A DNA stretch of 64,000 bases. It comes from Planctomycetales bacterium 10988 (lineage in GTDB: Bacteria > Planctomycetota > Planctomycetia > Pirellulales > Pb10988). Below are positions 61,696 through 64,000 of the stretch, piece after piece (position 1 is the stretch's first letter; every line of letters starts with the position of its first letter). Below the pieces are notes generated by a model that did not search any database, was not told the DNA's origin, and saw only the letters and a program-made list of their open reading frames with translations. The stretch covers positions 3,376,709-3,440,708 of the forward strand of contig CP043547.1 of assembly GCA_009664345.1 (NCBI GenBank). Reading direction: 5' to 3'. A program made the position numbers and the translations under genes.

Positions 61696-62625
61696 ATGTG
61701 CCGTGGTTCAATAAAAATAAGAGCGATTGCCTTTGCACTTCTGATCAGTGCTTTCGTTTCGGTTGGGGAGGCCCAAGAAGGCTGCTCCTCCTACGGGCCT
61801 TGGTTCGAAGAACAGGCGGGGTGCGATCCTTGTTCTGTCTCTGGAGGCACCTTGTTCCGTTGGAGCCAGGACCTTTCCGCTAGCGGTGGACCGGATTTGA
61901 CGGAGCCACTTGTCACCGATCGGCCCGACTTTACCGAGTCGAGTTCCACGGTAGGGCGAGGCGTTCTCCAACTGGAGATGGGTTATACCTACAGCTTTGA
62001 CAATGATGGAACCGAGCAACTCCGTTCGCATTCCTACCCGGAAACGTTGTTCCGTTACGGGATTTTGGCCGATTGGTTGGAACTGCGGCTCGATTGGAAC
62101 TATGCCGAAGAAGAAATTCGGGGAGCCAATCCGGACCTGCTTTCCGGGGGCGAGGACTTGGGCCTTGGCTTGAAAGTGGCACTGACGCCGCAAGCGGGGC
62201 TTCTGCCAGAGATGGCGTTGATTCCGCAAATGTCTGTGCCGACCGGGAGTTCCGCGTTCTCCGACGAAGAGGTTCTACCAGGAGTGATTTGGATTTATAG
62301 CTGGGAGGTTTCTGATCGGATCAGCACTGCGGGGAGTTCTCAAATCAATCGGGCCATCGACGGGCTGTCCGGGGAAGCGTACCTTGAGTTTGCTCAATCG
62401 TGGGCGGCGTCGCTTAGCTTTTCCGAAAAACTCGGGGGTTATTGCGAGTGGTATGGTTTGATCCCATCAAGTGCGGAATCCGTTTTGCCGGAGCATTATT
62501 TCAATGGCGGCCTGACCTACTTGATCAACAACGATCTCCAACTCGACATCCGAGCGGGAACCGGTTTGAATGATGCGGCCCTCGATTACTTTGTCGGCAC
62601 CGGGATTTCGATTCGAATGCCCTAA
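61696..62625 (+). CDS. Secreted outer-membrane-type barrel protein (MetA-pathway/phenol transporter-like)
   Basis: 309 residues from the ATG at 61696, which follows GAGGGGACGGA; an in-frame start at 61633 adds 21 residues without signal character. Signal peptide IAFALLISAFVSVGEAQ. The early TDRPDFTESSSTVGRGVLQLEMGYTYSF and the alternating beta pattern to the end, with a terminal phenylalanine-free GTGISIRMP strand, match outer-membrane barrel proteins of the MetA-pathway of phenol degradation/putative transporter type. It would sit in the outer membrane; the ligand is unknown. A palindromic element precedes it. Confidence 0.8.
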   Translation: MCRGSIKIRAIAFALLISAFVSVGEAQEGCSSYGPWFEEQAGCDPCSVSGGTLFRWSQDLSASGGPDLTEPLVTDRPDFTESSSTVGRGVLQLEMGYTYSFDNDGTEQLRSHSYPETLFRYGILADWLELRLDWNYAEEEIRGANPDLLSGGEDLGLGLKVALTPQAGLLPEMALIPQMSVPTGSSAFSDEEVLPGVIWIYSWEVSDRISTAGSSQINRAIDGLSGEAYLEFAQSWAASLSFSEKLGGYCEWYGLIPSSAESVLPEHYFNGGLTYLINNDLQLDIRAGTGLNDAALDYFVGTGISIRMP

Positions 62626-62649
62626 GGCGGAAATGCTAAAAGCACTTTT

Positions 62650-64000
62650 TTAGTTTACCGCATCATCCTTAGGGACTTGCTCGAAGGCCGCTTGCAGCTG
62701 CTTGCCTTTTTCAGGTTGAACCATCGAGATATAGGCAATCATCCCTTGCACCCAGCCTGCGAAATGGGGATGATTTTCTCGATTTTGGGCAGCGAGTCCG
62801 GTCTTTTGGGCTTGATGCAAGATCGCACGGAGACGGCGAACGACCGGGCGAGGAACCCCAGGGCGATCATTGACGACGATCCCGGTAACCTGTTGCCGTT
62901 GCGAAGGCCGTTGAATCCGTGTCTTCTGCTCATTCAAAGCAAAAGTCTCTTCATCGATGATCGCGAGGACTTGCGAGAGCAGATAGCCGTAATTGGGTTG
63001 TTTCCCATTCTCTCCGGCACTTCCCTTCCAAGAGAAGGTCAAGTCATCGGCATAACGGCTATAAGTCCAGCCGATTTTTTGAGACATGCCGGTCAGTCGA
63101 GCGTCGAGTTTTCTGGCGATCAGATTGCTCAGCGCCGGGCTGGTACAGGCCCCTTGTGGCAAAGACCGCGGCCCTTCGGCCACATAATAGCGTTTGCCGC
63201 TTAGCTCGATCGTTCGTCTCGGGGCTTCGGTACAAAGCAAGGCGAGAATCGTGGCGATTGCCGGCGAATAGCCGAACGATTCGAACAGCCCTCGCACACG
63301 CGGAAACGTGATCGAGGGGAAAAAGTCTGCTAAATCCATCTGTGCGACGAGGTCACAACCGACATGCAGGTTCGCATGAGTCACGGTACTTCGGCCGGGT
63401 ACAAAACCATGTGCCGCTTCATGCGTCGGCAGCTTTTGCAAGATGTTCGTCAAAACCCATTGCTGCGTTTTGGACAAGGCTTGATGGGGGGCCGAGAGAA
63501 TGCGACTTCCACCACTTTTTTTGGGGATTTCAAATTGCAGATAGTGAGTCCGTTCGGCGGCCTCATTATGAAAAGTGAGCCACCGGAGTTGCGGGATTTC
63601 GACCTCGAGGATCTTGGCCAACTCATCGGGATGATCTAGAAACGGCAGTTGTAGCTGATCTAACTGTTCACGATTGCTTTGGCGATTGGCCAGACCTTGC
63701 GACACCCCACGACCGAGATAAACAATGTCCGTTTTTTTGGCGAGTTCGATCTCGGCCTGACGGACGGCCGCTCGCCGCGCGGCTTCCTTCTTCTTTTCTT
63801 CCTTGATTTTTTGCTTGTCTTGCTCTTCCGCAGCGACCTGTTGCCGGGCAAGTTCCAAAGCATGCTCCCGCAATGGACGCAGTTCGTCCATCTCAGCCCC
63901 AACGCGATGGATCTCTTCAAGTTCCTCCGCAGTAATCAACCCATGGCCGATCATGGCCCGATCGATCAAGCTGGTACGTGGATTTTCCAAGGAAGGAATG
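62650..64000 (-). CDS. Retron-type reverse transcriptase (myxobacterial-branch-like), 5' end missing
   Basis: At least 450 residues; the frame stays open past a TTG at 63990 and through the right edge, so the start is missing. Numbering from that TTG: residues 35-90 are a charged, coiled-coil-like region (EEQDKQKIKEEKKKEAARRA), then the RT fold: IPKKSGGSRILSAP, HGFVPGR, QMDLADFFPSI (Asp219), LPQGACTSP, SRYADDLTFSW (313-316 YADD) and QVTGIVVND. The VTG motif at 368-370 and the spacing are retron-like. The NAxxH motif before the first Asp is HANLH here (Asn replaced by His). The long N-terminal part resembles Mx162-type retron RTs. The noncoding RNA and any effector would lie beyond 64000, so a retron is inferred, not shown. 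Confidence 0.85.
   Translation of the reverse strand, partial: IPSLENPRTSLIDRAMIGHGLITAEELEEIHRVGAEMDELRPLREHALELARQQVAAEEQDKQKIKEEKKKEAARRAAVRQAEIELAKKTDIVYLGRGVSQGLANRQSNREQLDQLQLPFLDHPDELAKILEVEIPQLRWLTFHNEAAERTHYLQFEIPKKSGGSRILSAPHQALSKTQQWVLTNILQKLPTHEAAHGFVPGRSTVTHANLHVGCDLVAQMDLADFFPSITFPRVRGLFESFGYSPAIATILALLCTEAPRRTIELSGKRYYVAEGPRSLPQGACTSPALSNLIARKLDARLTGMSQKIGWTYSRYADDLTFSWKGSAGENGKQPNYGYLLSQVLAIIDEETFALNEQKTRIQRPSQRQQVTGIVVNDRPGVPRPVVRRLRAILHQAQKTGLAAQNRENHPHFAGWVQGMIAYISMVQPEKGKQLQAAFEQVPKDDAVN

Noticed and set aside
1-64000. rRNA, tRNA or insertion sequences
   Set aside because: No clover-leaf, rRNA or transposase sequence was recognised anywhere in the window; short repeats are noncoding palindromes or heptamers.

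Overview
The window comes from a planctomycete, probably a Pirellulales-type member of the Planctomycetota. Several independent features point there: a surface protein with the LEPRQLLSAD N-terminal motif, degenerate J-like domains at the start of very large membrane proteins, tandem secreted sulfatases, bacterial tetrahydromethanopterin C1 genes (fae and a methylene-H4MPT dehydrogenase), an ECF sigma factor with a membrane partner, and a thioredoxin-cytochrome c-copper monooxygenase fusion. No rRNA, tRNA, CRISPR array, IS element or phage block was seen. The two edge genes, an M16 peptidase on the left and a reverse transcriptase on the right, are cut by the window.

Layout. 1-4.8 kb: truncated M16 zinc protease, Nudix hydrolase, then a redox-stress group (MarR regulator, pirin, DoxX, Dps) with matching AT-rich palindromes in front of marR and pirin, then a zinc-ribbon/TerB protein. 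5.1-8.7 kb: an AT-rich stretch with a secreted S9 peptidase that carries a VHL-beta-like domain, and two unrecognised small genes; a 27-bp imperfect direct repeat flanks the first of these. 8.9-14.9 kb: three consecutive secreted sulfatases, inorganic pyrophosphatase and two small ORFs. 14.9-17.9 kb: three tandem CPBP (CAAX-type) membrane protease paralogs, the first-transcribed one apparently frameshifted. 18.1-22.0 kb: ECF sigma factor, its likely membrane partner, and the redox/cytochrome/copper fusion.

22.3-34.5 kb is the most unusual block. Five same-strand genes encode a membrane protein with a degenerate J-like domain, a secreted helical protein, a membrane protein with a degenerate FHA domain and Ig-like domains, a stand-alone divergent Hsp70, and a proline-rich membrane-anchored transglutaminase-like protein. 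Two of them carry domains that look like trypsin/HtrA folds without the catalytic residues. Together they read like an envelope-spanning assembly with a cytoplasmic chaperone side and a periplasmic side; this is inference.

34.6-39.2 kb: Tat-exported Gfo/Idh/MocA oxidoreductase and the C1 genes (mtdB-like, fae, and a divergent ATP-grasp gene). 39.3-45.8 kb: the 1233-residue repeat surface protein and a large secreted protein of unknown role. 46.4-51.6 kb: HtrA-type protease, PQQ-type beta-propeller protein, WD40 lipoprotein, and a second lipoprotein. 51.9-55.8 kb: two small heat-shock proteins, RtcB RNA ligase, trpC. 56.5-64 kb: a 1608-residue J-like/WD40/LamG membrane protein, an outer-membrane-type barrel protein, and a retron-type reverse transcriptase resembling the myxobacterial branch.

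A dispersed, partly palindromic element occurs at 797-871 (minus), 45901-45974, 45981-46033, 46343-46415 and 61506-61590, with a possible relic near 5004-5033. Each copy is oriented toward a downstream gene for an envelope protein (M16 protease, HtrA, barrel protein), and its inner stem shows a compensatory change. I do not recognise it as a named family; a regulatory or mobile palindrome are both possible.
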